Assembly: GCA_031263435.1 (NCBI GenBank)
Contig: JAISFT010000226.1
Location: forward strand, 1-11,359
Length of the DNA stretch: 11,359 bases
Origin: Treponema sp.
GTDB taxonomy: Bacteria > Spirochaetota > Spirochaetia > Treponematales > Breznakiellaceae
Direction of reading: 5' to 3'
The notes under the pieces were generated by a model. It saw only the letters and a list, made by a program, of their open reading frames with translations, ran no database searches and was not told where the DNA came from. Below, piece after piece: positions 1 to 6,783 of this stretch; position 1 is the first letter of the stretch; every line of letters begins with the position of its first letter. The position numbers and the translations under genes are program-made.

Positions 1-1295
1 GGAACAGAAAAAAAACTGGAAGTGTAAATATCATAACGGGAAGGATCGTTACGGTACTGTAACAGCGTTGTCCAATCTACCACCGTCATCTCCGTCTTTA
101 TACCCAGCTTGTCAAGCTGGTCCATCAGAACAAGAACGCCCTGACTGGTAGTCCCCGGAACCGAGGTGAGTATCCTGATGGTCTCCCCGGCATAGCTGCT
201 CTTCTTTAACAACTCTGCGGCACGTTCAAGATCGGCCTGGTTGTAATGCTCTTCCCCGGCGGAAGAATGCCAGTAAGACTGGGTATCCTCCATGTAGGAG
301 GAACCCAGGGTGTACTGCTCTCCGTAAACCGCCTTCATGATTTCGTCCGTATTAAGGGCGGCATTCAGCGCCTGCCGGAAATTCAGATCCGCGCAGGGTC
401 CCTGTTTTTTGTTGAAGATGAGGGCCAGGATCCCTGCCTGGTAGTTGACAGATCGTAAATCACCCCTTCTCCTGATGACGGGAAGATCATCGTTGTCCAC
501 GTTGTAATCCACATCAAACTGTCCGGTTAAAAGTCCTGCCAGTCTGGTACCTGCCTGGGGAACCAGATGGTAGTAGATCTTTTCAATCTGCGGATCCTTA
601 TAGCCCGCCCAGCCGTCGGTCGGCTTTCCCGGAGTACCATAGGGAAGGTAGGCGGAAAATTTTTCCAGGCTTACATACTGGCCTTCTTTCCACTCGGAAA
701 AACAAAAAGGGCCGGTACCGATATAGGAACGCATAAAACCCCGGCTGTCCTGATCGGCGCAGGCGGCGGCACTGGTGATTATCGCACTCTGGGGGGAACC
801 GGCTATCATGTCGGGGAAAATAACGGCGGGGGCGGAAAAATGAATCTGCACCAGGCCGGGGGCGATTTCTTCAAACCGGGAATCTCCTGCCAGCTCCCGG
901 GCGGGGGCATACGAATCGATCCAGCGGTTCATCGAAGCCACCACATCGGCGGCCTGCATGATTGAACCGTCGTGAAATGGTACGCCTTCGCGTAAACGGA
1001 ATGTCAAAACCGTTCCGTCCGGGGAAATTGTAAAATCCTCCGCCAGTTCGGGTACCACATCGGACTGGCTGTTCAGAGTCACCAGTTTTTCCCAGATCTG
1101 TCCGGCCCCTATCTGCCGGGCAATAAGCGTACTGTTCTTGTGCAGATCCAGGGAAGGGAAATCCTGCATCACCGCCACATGGAGAACCTTTTGGCCGGAC
1201 TCCCCGGCGCGTTCCCCCCTGCCCAATGCAAAAATCCGGGAAGCCGAAAGCAGGATCAGAAAAAGAAACAGCCCCCGGTGAAAACAAGAAACCAT
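1..1295 (-). CDS. ABC transporter substrate-binding protein, family 5 (peptide/nickel type), partial
   Basis: Extracytoplasmic solute receptor that would deliver peptides or similar small solutes to an ABC importer. The frame is open from ATG at 1295 to the left edge (431 residues). Families of this type run about 500-550 residues, so roughly 100 C-terminal residues are missing. Residues 8-25 are a hydrophobic secretion signal (GLFLFLILLSASRIFALG) with no lipobox cysteine, which suggests cleavage to a free periplasmic protein. Residues 36-51 (KVLHVAVMQDFPSLDL) and 98-124, with FRLREGVPFHDGS then ADVVASMNRW, match the family 5 signature region. Later stretches TGPFCFSEWKEG, ALIFNKKQGP and LNFRQALNAALNTDEIMKAVYG are also typical. 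A TGA lies two codons upstream of the ATG and no Shine-Dalgarno is visible. It is divergent from the hydro-lyase genes; permease genes may follow to the left, outside the window. The substrate cannot be told from sequence. Confidence 0.9.
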   Translation of the reverse strand, partial: MVSCFHRGLFLFLILLSASRIFALGRGERAGESGQKVLHVAVMQDFPSLDLHKNSTLIARQIGAGQIWEKLVTLNSQSDVVPELAEDFTISPDGTVLTFRLREGVPFHDGSIMQAADVVASMNRWIDSYAPARELAGDSRFEEIAPGLVQIHFSAPAVIFPDMIAGSPQSAIITSAAACADQDSRGFMRSYIGTGPFCFSEWKEGQYVSLEKFSAYLPYGTPGKPTDGWAGYKDPQIEKIYYHLVPQAGTRLAGLLTGQFDVDYNVDNDDLPVIRRRGDLRSVNYQAGILALIFNKKQGPCADLNFRQALNAALNTDEIMKAVYGEQYTLGSSYMEDTQSYWHSSAGEEHYNQADLERAAELLKKSSYAGETIRILTSVPGTTSQGVLVLMDQLDKLGIKTEMTVVDWTTLLQYRNDPSRYDIYTSSFFSV

Positions 1296-1300
1296 GATTC

Positions 1301-1329
1301 ATCATACACGGAAGGGCGGCGCTTGACAA
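1301..1329 (-). promoter_or_regulatory. Sigma70-like promoter for the substrate-binding protein
   Basis: On the minus strand, TTGTCA (1329-1324, 5 of 6 to the -35 consensus) is followed by exactly 17 bases and then TATGAT (1306-1301, 5 of 6 to the -10). The ATG of the binding-protein gene begins only five bases after the -10, so initiation at the usual distance would fall on or next to the start codon. This fits the absence of a Shine-Dalgarno and suggests a leaderless mRNA. The match is by eye, and no transcript data are available. Confidence 0.5.
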
Positions 1330-1358
1330 AGGGGAGCCCGGGCACAGAAGATAACAGC

Positions 1359-2198
1359 ATGCGAATCATCGAGGCGGCGATCCTTACAGAAACCGTAAAG
1401 AATCTGTTTATCAGGGCCAACCTGGAACTTCCCCCGGATGTGCGGGACTGTATCCGCGCCTGCCGGGACAGGGAAACCTGGGCGCCGGCGCGGGAAACTC
1501 TGGATCGAATCATTGAAAATTTTGAACTTGCAGAAAAAAACAGAACCCCCATCTGCCAGGACACGGGGATGGCCTGTGTATTTTTGGAAATTGGCGCCGG
1601 CGTTGCCGTCAAGGGCAGCATCAACGAGGCCGTCAACGAAGGGATTCGCCGGGCCTGCCGGGAAGCTTATCTGAGAGCTTCGGTCGTTAAGGATCCGCTG
1701 AGGCGGGGTAACACCGGGGACAACAGCCCGGCGCTGCTCTATATCGACATGGTAGAAGGAGAGGGCCTGGGGGTTACTGTGGCGCCCAAGGGCTTTGGCA
1801 GTGAAAACATGAGCCGGATCAGGATGCTCTCCCCCTCAGACGGGATTGAGGGGCTTAAGGCTTTTGTAGTCTCGGCAGTAGAACAGGCAGGACCTAATCC
1901 CTGTCCCCCCATCGTGGTAGGGGTTGGGATTGGGGGCAGCTTTGACCGGGCGGCCCTGCTGGCCAAGAAAGCCCTGCTCCGGCCCCTGGGAAAACCCCAT
2001 ACGGACCCCTTCTACGGAGAACTGGAGGCGGAACTGCTGGAAAAAATAAACGCCCTGGGCATAGGGCCCCAGGGTTTCGGCGGCCGTACTACCGCCCTTT
2101 CGCTGGCTATTGAAGCTATGCCCACCCATATCGCGGCCCTGCCCTGCGCGGTGAACATAAACTGCCATGTAAGCCGCCATGCCCGGGAGGAACTGTGA
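1359..2198 (+). CDS. Class I (4Fe-4S) fumarate hydratase / tartrate dehydratase family, alpha subunit
   Basis: Catalytic-type subunit of an oxygen-sensitive hydro-lyase; the likely reaction is fumarate to L-malate, in the cytoplasm. The product is 279 residues, normal for the separate N-terminal half of class I enzymes. Family motifs are CQDTGMACVF (66-75), GNTGDNSPA (118-126), NPCPPIVVGVGIGGSFDRA (180-198) and NINCHVSRH (266-274). C66, C182 and C269 are spaced like the three iron-sulfur ligands of this family; C263 is an alternative for the third. The ATG at 1359 is chosen because MRIIEAAILTETVKNL is the usual family N-terminus. The Shine-Dalgarno before it is weak (AGAAG, 1346-1350). An in-frame TTG at 1323 with GGAAGGG upstream would add 12 residues that do not look like the family. 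It is coupled to the beta gene. L-tartrate dehydratase or a related dicarboxylate hydratase cannot be excluded, so no symbol is given. Confidence 0.92.
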   Translation: MRIIEAAILTETVKNLFIRANLELPPDVRDCIRACRDRETWAPARETLDRIIENFELAEKNRTPICQDTGMACVFLEIGAGVAVKGSINEAVNEGIRRACREAYLRASVVKDPLRRGNTGDNSPALLYIDMVEGEGLGVTVAPKGFGSENMSRIRMLSPSDGIEGLKAFVVSAVEQAGPNPCPPIVVGVGIGGSFDRAALLAKKALLRPLGKPHTDPFYGELEAELLEKINALGIGPQGFGGRTTALSLAIEAMPTHIAALPCAVNINCHVSRHAREEL

Positions 2199-2821
2199 TG
2201 TCCGCTAATCCCCGGCCTGTTCACCGCATTACCTTACCCCTTACCAGGAAAAAGGCCGCCCCCCTTGAGGCAGGGGACAAGGTCCTCCTTTCGGGGATCA
2301 TCTACACCGCCAGGGATGCGGCCCACAGGCGTCTTGATGCCCTGCTCAACGAGGGCAATCCCCTCCCCTTCCCTCTTGAGGATGCCTGTATCTACTACGC
2401 CGGTCCTAGTCCGGCGGCTCCGGGAAAAATTATCGGATCGGTGGGACCTACCACAAGTTACCGGATGGACACCTGGGCGCCCCGGCTTTTGATGCTTGGT
2501 TTGCGGGGCATGATTGGTAAGGGGGAACGTTCCGAGGAGGTGATCCGGGCCATGAAATGGGCGGGGGCGGTTTATCTGGGGGCCATCGGAGGGGCCGGGG
2601 CCCTGCTTTCAAACTGTATCACCGCTTCGCAGACCATCGCATTTGAGGATCTGGGGGCCGAGGCAATCCGGCGTCTTGAGGTAAAGGACTTCCCCGCCAC
2701 GGTGATCATCGACAGCCGCGGGGAGAATCTCTACCGGGTTGGACGGCACAACTACCTTCTTAGTCTGAACCGGGCCGGTTCAGACTCCACCGGCCCCCAC
2801 GAAACGCCGTCTGGCGGCTAA
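2198..2821 (+). CDS. Class I fumarate hydratase / tartrate dehydratase family, beta subunit
   Basis: Second chain of the hydro-lyase, corresponding to the C-terminal half of single-chain class I fumarases. It has 207 residues, close to the usual 180-200. Family motifs are LLSGIIYTARDAAHRR (30-45), IYYAGPSP (65-72), GSVGPTTSYRMD (80-91, substrate-binding region), GLRGMIGKG (101-109), AVYLGAIGGAGALLS (124-138) and EAIRRLEVKDFPATVIIDSRG (155-175). The ATG shares its A with the TGA of the alpha gene (TGATG) and has GGAGG seven bases upstream, so translation is probably coupled. The last 20 or so residues, after RHNYLLSL, are a polar Gly/Ser/Pro tail that I do not recognise as part of the fold; part of it is encoded by a near-palindromic inverted repeat. 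The stop overlaps the fliJ stop on the other strand. Confidence 0.92.
   Translation: MSANPRPVHRITLPLTRKKAAPLEAGDKVLLSGIIYTARDAAHRRLDALLNEGNPLPFPLEDACIYYAGPSPAAPGKIIGSVGPTTSYRMDTWAPRLLMLGLRGMIGKGERSEEVIRAMKWAGAVYLGAIGGAGALLSNCITASQTIAFEDLGAEAIRRLEVKDFPATVIIDSRGENLYRVGRHNYLLSLNRAGSDSTGPHETPSGG
2762..2786. repeat. 12-bp inverted repeat with 1-base centre at the convergent fum/fliJ end
   Basis: AGTCTGAACCGG and its exact reverse complement CCGGTTCAGACT flank a single G. As RNA on either strand it could form a 10-bp stem with a five-base loop. It lies inside the last codons of the beta-subunit gene and starts 31 bases past the fliJ stop on the minus strand. Neither strand has a T run after it, so it is not a classical intrinsic terminator. 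It could still mark or protect mRNA 3' ends, or be a protein-binding palindrome. Confidence 0.7.
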
Positions 2822-2830
2822 GACTCCGCC
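2813..2830. other. Short GC hairpin spanning both convergent stop codons
   Basis: GGCGG (2813-2817) pairs with CCGCC (2826-2830) around an eight-base loop holding both stop codons. A competing CGCC/GGCG stem lies just to the left. No T tract follows on either strand, so a termination role is only a possibility. The stem is short, and in sequence this GC-rich it could be chance. Confidence 0.25.
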
Positions 2831-3282
2831 CTTGTGTACCGAGCGGAGTTAAGGCCGTCAAGTGTCTTGATCTCCCCGGTAAGCATGGTCTTGCGGTACT
2901 CCCCGGCCCTTTTCTCCTTGAGTTTATCCAGGACTTTCCGTTCACGGGAAGCTTCCAGAAAAAGCTTCCGCGCTTCTTCCACCCTGGTCCGGGCTTCGGC
3001 GGCCTCTTGCAGCAGCTTTTCTTTTGTCTGCTCAAGACGCCGGATATAGATCTCCTGGTAACGGTAATATTCGGCCAGGCCGCCCGGCAGATGATCAAGG
3101 CCGCCCCCGCCGGGATTCCGGCGTTCATCCCGGGTCTTGAGAATAAGAGAGGCGATCTCCGTAAGCCGGTTCTCGATGTTTACCAATTCCCCAACTGCCC
3201 TGCCCAGGGCTATCTCCGTTTCCTGCTCCCGGTGCTTCCTCAGTTCCAGAACTTTTTCCAGGGAAAAATGAAAACGCCTCAC
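2818..3282 (-). CDS. fliJ: Flagellar export chaperone / ATPase stalk protein FliJ
   Basis: Cytoplasmic coiled-coil component of the flagellar type III export apparatus. In the family it inserts into the FliI ring like the gamma stalk of F1-ATPase, contacts FlhA and helps recycle chaperones. The 154 residues fit the family (about 145-150). The N-terminus MRRFHFSLEKVLELRKHREQ is characteristic, followed by long charged helices (residues 22-60 and 76-132) rich in Glu, Lys, Arg and Leu. A short Gly-rich break (NPGGGG) separates them. The start is GTG at 3282, inside the fliI stop (GTGA), with a GGGG-type Shine-Dalgarno nine bases upstream, so translation is coupled to fliI. It is the last gene of the flagellar run here. 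Identification rests on position and N-terminus because FliJ proteins diverge strongly. Confidence 0.9.
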   Translation of the reverse strand: MRRFHFSLEKVLELRKHREQETEIALGRAVGELVNIENRLTEIASLILKTRDERRNPGGGGLDHLPGGLAEYYRYQEIYIRRLEQTKEKLLQEAAEARTRVEEARKLFLEASRERKVLDKLKEKRAGEYRKTMLTGEIKTLDGLNSARYTRAES

Positions 3283-4691
3283 GATCCGGCCCCTATGCCG
3301 GCGGGAGAAACAGGGCTTTCTTCAAGTTCTGCCTCCCCGGTCCCCGGCCCTGCGGCATCCAGCTCCTGATCCGGAATAACAAGTCCCGCGATATCCCCCA
3401 GCGTTTGAAGGGTCGCCGCAATGGGACACCGGTCATCCAGATTCTGAACAAGGAAATTCCGGATAGCCTGATGCTTTGCGATGGCGGCATCAATGTCGGC
3501 ATTGGAACCGGCATGGTAAGCCCCCACGTTGATCAGGTCCTCCGCCTCCGCGTAGATCGCCATGTGGCGGCGAACATCCAGGGCTGCCCGGGTACTTTCC
3601 TTTCCCGATACCTTCAAGGCCTTGCGGGAGATACTCTGCAGCACATCAATGGCTGGATAATGACCGGCCTGGGCCAGATTCCGGGAAAGGACGATATGCC
3701 CGTCCAGGATCCCCCTGACTGTATCGGCCACCGGTTCATCCATGTCGTCCCCTTCTACGAGGATGGTATAAAAACCGGTGATGGTTCCCCGTTCCGATGT
3801 ACCGCAGCGTTCCAGAAGCTTGGGCATCGAATCAAAGACACTGGGGGGATAACCTCTGGTGGCAGGGGGTTCTCCGCTGGAAAGTCCGATTTCCCGTTGC
3901 GCCCAGGCTACACGGGTAACCGAATCAAAGAGAAGCATCACATCCAGTCCCTGATCCCTAAAATATTCCGCCACTGCGGTGGCGGTATAGGCGCCCCGCA
4001 GCCTTGCCAAAGGCGCCGAGTCGGAGGTACTGACCACCAACACCGAGCGGGCAAGACCTTCTTCCCCCAGATCGTTTTCAATGAATTCAATGACTTCCCG
4101 GCCGCGCTCACCGATGAGGGCAACCACATTGACATCGGCATTAGTATTCCTGGCGATCATTCCCAACAGGGTGGACTTTCCCACCCCGGAACCCGCGAAG
4201 ATCCCCATGCGCTGTCCGCGGCCCACCGCCAGCAGTCCGTCTATGGCCCGGACTCCGGTAACAATTCGATCTGTTACCTGGGGACGGCTCAGGGAATCCG
4301 GCGGCCTTGTGATGGCGGGGTAACGGAGACTTTCCCCAATATCGCCCTTGCCGTCCATCGGGTTCCCCCTGTAGTCCAGAACCCGGCCCAAAAGTCTCCG
4401 GGAAACAGGCACTTCCAGCGTACTGCCGGAGGCAATCACCCGGTCTCCAATCTCAACACCGGTGGTTTCCCTGTAGGCCATAAGCTGGACAATCTCGTTA
4501 CGAAGCCCCACAACTTCCGCGGAAATGACGTTCTGCCCTCCCCGGGCAACGATTCTGCAGATCTCCCCTACGGTAGCCTGGGGGCCCCGGCTTTCCACCA
4601 GGATGCCCTGTACCTTGGAAACTCTGCCCACACATTTAATAGGATCGGTACTCTCCGCGGTCTGCCGGTATTTGGTGAATATCGCTTCCAA
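3279..4691 (-). CDS. fliI: Flagellum-specific export ATPase FliI
   Basis: Hexameric ATPase at the base of the flagellar type III export gate; it helps release and unfold substrates, with FliH as its regulator and FliJ as its stalk. From TTG at 4691 it has 470 residues (Salmonella FliI has 456). Visible parts are the beta-barrel N-domain (about 15-95), Walker A AGSGVGKST (166-174), ALIGERGREV (191-200), Walker B region LDVMLLFDSVTRVA (249-262), and RGYPPSVFDSMPKLLERCG (279-297), typical of FliI/SctN. The C-domain follows and ends in an acidic Gly/Pro tail of about 30 residues. The frame is open further upstream, to another TTG at 4802, but that start would overlap fliH by about 110 bases. I prefer 4691 because GAAGGGG lies six bases ahead and the fliH stop ends one base before; the tandem GTGs at 4710 and 4707 are alternatives. 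Confidence 0.95.
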   Translation of the reverse strand: MEAIFTKYRQTAESTDPIKCVGRVSKVQGILVESRGPQATVGEICRIVARGGQNVISAEVVGLRNEIVQLMAYRETTGVEIGDRVIASGSTLEVPVSRRLLGRVLDYRGNPMDGKGDIGESLRYPAITRPPDSLSRPQVTDRIVTGVRAIDGLLAVGRGQRMGIFAGSGVGKSTLLGMIARNTNADVNVVALIGERGREVIEFIENDLGEEGLARSVLVVSTSDSAPLARLRGAYTATAVAEYFRDQGLDVMLLFDSVTRVAWAQREIGLSSGEPPATRGYPPSVFDSMPKLLERCGTSERGTITGFYTILVEGDDMDEPVADTVRGILDGHIVLSRNLAQAGHYPAIDVLQSISRKALKVSGKESTRAALDVRRHMAIYAEAEDLINVGAYHAGSNADIDAAIAKHQAIRNFLVQNLDDRCPIAATLQTLGDIAGLVIPDQELDAAGPGTGEAELEESPVSPAGIGAGS

Positions 4692-4692
4692 A

Positions 4693-5676
4693 TCAGGCCC
4701 CTTCACCACCCTGGGATTTTTCCGATCCGGGGATTCCCGAAGCGGGTTTTGGCCTGGCCTTGATGGGGGAAATTTCCAGTATCTTGGTTTCAAGTTCCGC
4801 AAGCTGGCTGCTTATGCGGGCATCGATCTCACCAAAGTCGGTCTCAATAATGCAGCCCCCGCTGTCAACGGTAGAATCTTCCTGGACCTGTATGCCCTTC
4901 ACCCCTTCCATCATCTGAATAAAATTTTTGGTATGCTCGGTAGTCAGCTTGAGATCCGCCATATTCACCCGGATGATCACGTTCCCCCGGACCTTTACCT
5001 TGCGCAGGGCCTGGACGACATTTTGAAGAATCACGGTCCGTTGGTTTTCGGTAATCGCCTTTACGACCTTGCGGGTAAGGATGAGTACCAAATCCACAAT
5101 CTCCTGCTCGCTCTCCGCAAGAATCTCTCCCCGCTTGTCCTGGGCCCGCTCAAGGACTGTCTGGGTACGCTGGATAAGCCTTTCAACTTCCGCCTGGCCC
5201 TGGGCATAACCGTTCTCCCTTCCTGTTGACGCAGCCGTTTCCAAGGCTTCCTTTTTTTCGTTTTCCAAAGTCTTTCGAGATTCTTCTTCGAGCCCGCGGA
5301 TCTTCTCTTCGGCCTCCGCGATGATCCTCTGCGCCTCCGCCTCGGCCGCTTCTTTCGCCTCCTGTCCCGCCCTTCCCCCAAGTTCCGCCTCATGGGCGGC
5401 CTGTCCCCGGGCATCGGCTAAAATCCGATCCGCCTCGGCATGGGAAGCGGCGATCAGCGATTCCCGTTCCATTGCCCATTGGGATTTGAAGGCCTCCGCT
5501 TCCCGCACGAGATCATCCACCGTGGGCCCCGAATATGTTTCCTGGGGACTGGAAATTTCCACCACCTCTTCCCTGGGGGCAAGATGGGCCAGCTCCGCAA
5601 AGGCAGTGGGGGGAGCCAGGATTACCCGGGATCCGTTGCTTGTAATCTCGTTTGATCTAAAAACTGTTTTTGCCAA
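4693..5676 (-). CDS. fliH: Flagellar assembly / export ATPase regulator FliH
   Basis: Peripheral stator of the flagellar export ATPase. In the family a FliH dimer binds the FliI N-terminus and links it to the C-ring. The protein has 327 residues, longer than Salmonella FliH (235). The first 50 residues (MAKTVFRSNEITSNGSRVIL...) are non-helical. Residues 52-150 are an Ala/Glu-rich coiled coil with blocks such as AEAEAQRIIAEAEEKIRGLE. GYAQGQAEVERLIQ follows at 157-170. The C-terminal domain (190-305), with VDSGGCIIETDFGEIDARISSQL, resembles V/F-type ATPase E/delta stator subunits. The start is TTG at 5676 with GGGG about eight bases upstream. No ATG or GTG occurs between the fliG stop and this codon, and the next ATG would remove 67 residues, so TTG is the only reasonable start. 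Confidence 0.93.
   Translation of the reverse strand: MAKTVFRSNEITSNGSRVILAPPTAFAELAHLAPREEVVEISSPQETYSGPTVDDLVREAEAFKSQWAMERESLIAASHAEADRILADARGQAAHEAELGGRAGQEAKEAAEAEAQRIIAEAEEKIRGLEEESRKTLENEKKEALETAASTGRENGYAQGQAEVERLIQRTQTVLERAQDKRGEILAESEQEIVDLVLILTRKVVKAITENQRTVILQNVVQALRKVKVRGNVIIRVNMADLKLTTEHTKNFIQMMEGVKGIQVQEDSTVDSGGCIIETDFGEIDARISSQLAELETKILEISPIKARPKPASGIPGSEKSQGGEGA
4698..4704 (-). promoter_or_regulatory. Ribosome binding site that sets the fliI start
   Basis: GAAGGGG on the minus strand lies within the last codons of fliH, six bases before TTG at 4691. This spacing is near optimal and supports a 470-residue FliI in place of the longer open frame. The TTG comes one base after the fliH TGA, so translation is likely coupled. 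Confidence 0.55.
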
Positions 5677-5709
5677 AATAGATTCCCCGTAAAGCCCAAA
5701 AGCGGCCTG

Positions 5710-6780
5710 TTAGACAACCAGCTCGTCTTCACCTGAACGGGCAACAACGATGTCTCCGGTATCCTCCAAATGGCGGATAATGGAAACGATCTTCTGCTGT
5801 GCTTCCTCAACATCTTTAAGACGAACCGGACCCATGTATTCCATATCTTCTTTGAGCATACCCGCGGCACGCTTGGACATGTTGCGGAATATTTTATCCT
5901 GTACCTCAGTGTCCACCGATTTAAGGGCCTTGGCAAGTTCCTGGGAATCCACCTCCCGCAGCACCTTCTGAATGGCCCGGTCATCCAGCATAACGATATC
6001 CTCAAAGACGAACATCCGTTTCTTGATCTCCTCCGCCAATTCCGGGTCCTCATCTTCCAGGGCTTCGATAATCTGCTTTTCCGAAGCCCGATCCACCAGG
6101 TTGAGAATCTCTACGATACTGTCAACACCGCCGGCGGTGGTATAGTCCTCACTGGACAGGGTAGAAAGTTTTTTCTCCAGTACCCGCTCAACCTCCCTCA
6201 GGACTTCGGGACTGGTACGGTCCATGGTGGCAATGCGGCGGGATACATCACTCTGCACTTCGTTGGGCAGGTTCTGCAGAATTACCGATGCCTTATTCGG
6301 TTCCAGATAGGCCAGGATAAGGGCGATAGTTTGGGGATGTTCCTGCTGAATAAAGTTCAACAGATGGGCCGGATCGGTACGGCGGATAAAATCAAAGGGC
6401 CTGACCTGCAGACTGGAAGTAAGCCGGTTGATGATATCTATGGCCTTCTGACTCCCCAGGGACTTCTCCAGGAGTTCCCTGGCATAGTCGATACCACCGG
6501 TGGTAATGAACTGATTAGCCATCATCAGTTCCTGGAATTCCTGGAGGATGGCATCCTTTTGATCCGGTTCGATGGTTTCCATCCGGGCAATCTCGAAGGT
6601 TAAGGTTTCAATCTCATCCTCCCGCAGATACTTAAAGACCTCCGCAGAAATTTCCGATCCGACAGAAACGAGGAAGATAGCCGCCTTTTGCCTTCCGTTG
6701 AATTCTTTGCCGCCCTTTTTCTTGCCCGCCGATGAAGCCGGGGCCGCCGCTCCGCCTGCCGGCGCTGCTGCTTTTGCCAT
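5710..6780 (-). CDS. fliG: Flagellar motor switch protein FliG (FliG2-type by context)
   Basis: Rotor protein of the C-ring. It binds the FliF C-terminus with its N-domain and interacts with MotA through charged residues of its C-domain, generating torque and switching direction. The product has 356 residues (Salmonella 331). The armadillo hinge motif EHPQ is at 147-150 and the MFVF motif at 256-259. The torque helix DDRAIQKVLREVDSQ is at 266-280, with its alternating charges kept, and the C-terminal end GPVRLKDVEEAQQKIV is normal. The first 24 residues are an Ala/Gly/Pro-rich stretch ending in Lys that lies ahead of the conserved core. The start ATG has GGAGGA seven bases upstream, within the end of fliF, and only three bases separate the genes. 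Spirochaetes usually carry two fliG genes, and from memory the one in the flgB operon is the motility-essential FliG2. Confidence 0.97.
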   Translation of the reverse strand: MAKAAAPAGGAAAPASSAGKKKGGKEFNGRQKAAIFLVSVGSEISAEVFKYLREDEIETLTFEIARMETIEPDQKDAILQEFQELMMANQFITTGGIDYARELLEKSLGSQKAIDIINRLTSSLQVRPFDFIRRTDPAHLLNFIQQEHPQTIALILAYLEPNKASVILQNLPNEVQSDVSRRIATMDRTSPEVLREVERVLEKKLSTLSSEDYTTAGGVDSIVEILNLVDRASEKQIIEALEDEDPELAEEIKKRMFVFEDIVMLDDRAIQKVLREVDSQELAKALKSVDTEVQDKIFRNMSKRAAGMLKEDMEYMGPVRLKDVEEAQQKIVSIIRHLEDTGDIVVARSGEDELVV

Positions 6781-6783
6781 TTT

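Noticed and set aside
8..15. Run of eight A near the left edge as a slippage site
   Set aside because: It lies in frame within the binding-protein gene and encodes part of SFFS. One run of this length is not evidence of programmed frameshifting.
871..1329. Minus-strand frame of 152 codons overlapping the binding-protein start
   Set aside because: It is one frame off the true gene. The adjacent frame gives a signal peptide and family 5 motifs and stays open to the window edge.
1323..1355. Plus-strand TTGACA as promoter of the hydro-lyase operon
   Set aside because: The -35 is perfect, but at 17 bases the -10 would be AGAAGA, and the best AT-rich hexamer (GATAAC) is 21 bases away. Not listed as a feature.
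1323..1358. Upstream TTG start for the alpha subunit
   Set aside because: A fair ribosome site precedes it, but the 12 added residues do not resemble the family, whose N-terminus begins at MRIIEAAILTETV.
3405..4763. Long open frame (452 codons) on the plus strand opposite fliI and the end of fliH
   Set aside because: Same reason: FliI on the minus strand has Walker motifs and full length, while the plus-strand product resembles nothing and lacks a convincing ribosome site.
4692..4802. FliI starting at TTG 4802 (507 residues)
   Set aside because: It would overlap fliH by about 110 bases and add a basic, Pro-rich N-terminus unlike FliI. The TTG at 4691 has a well-placed GAAGGGG.
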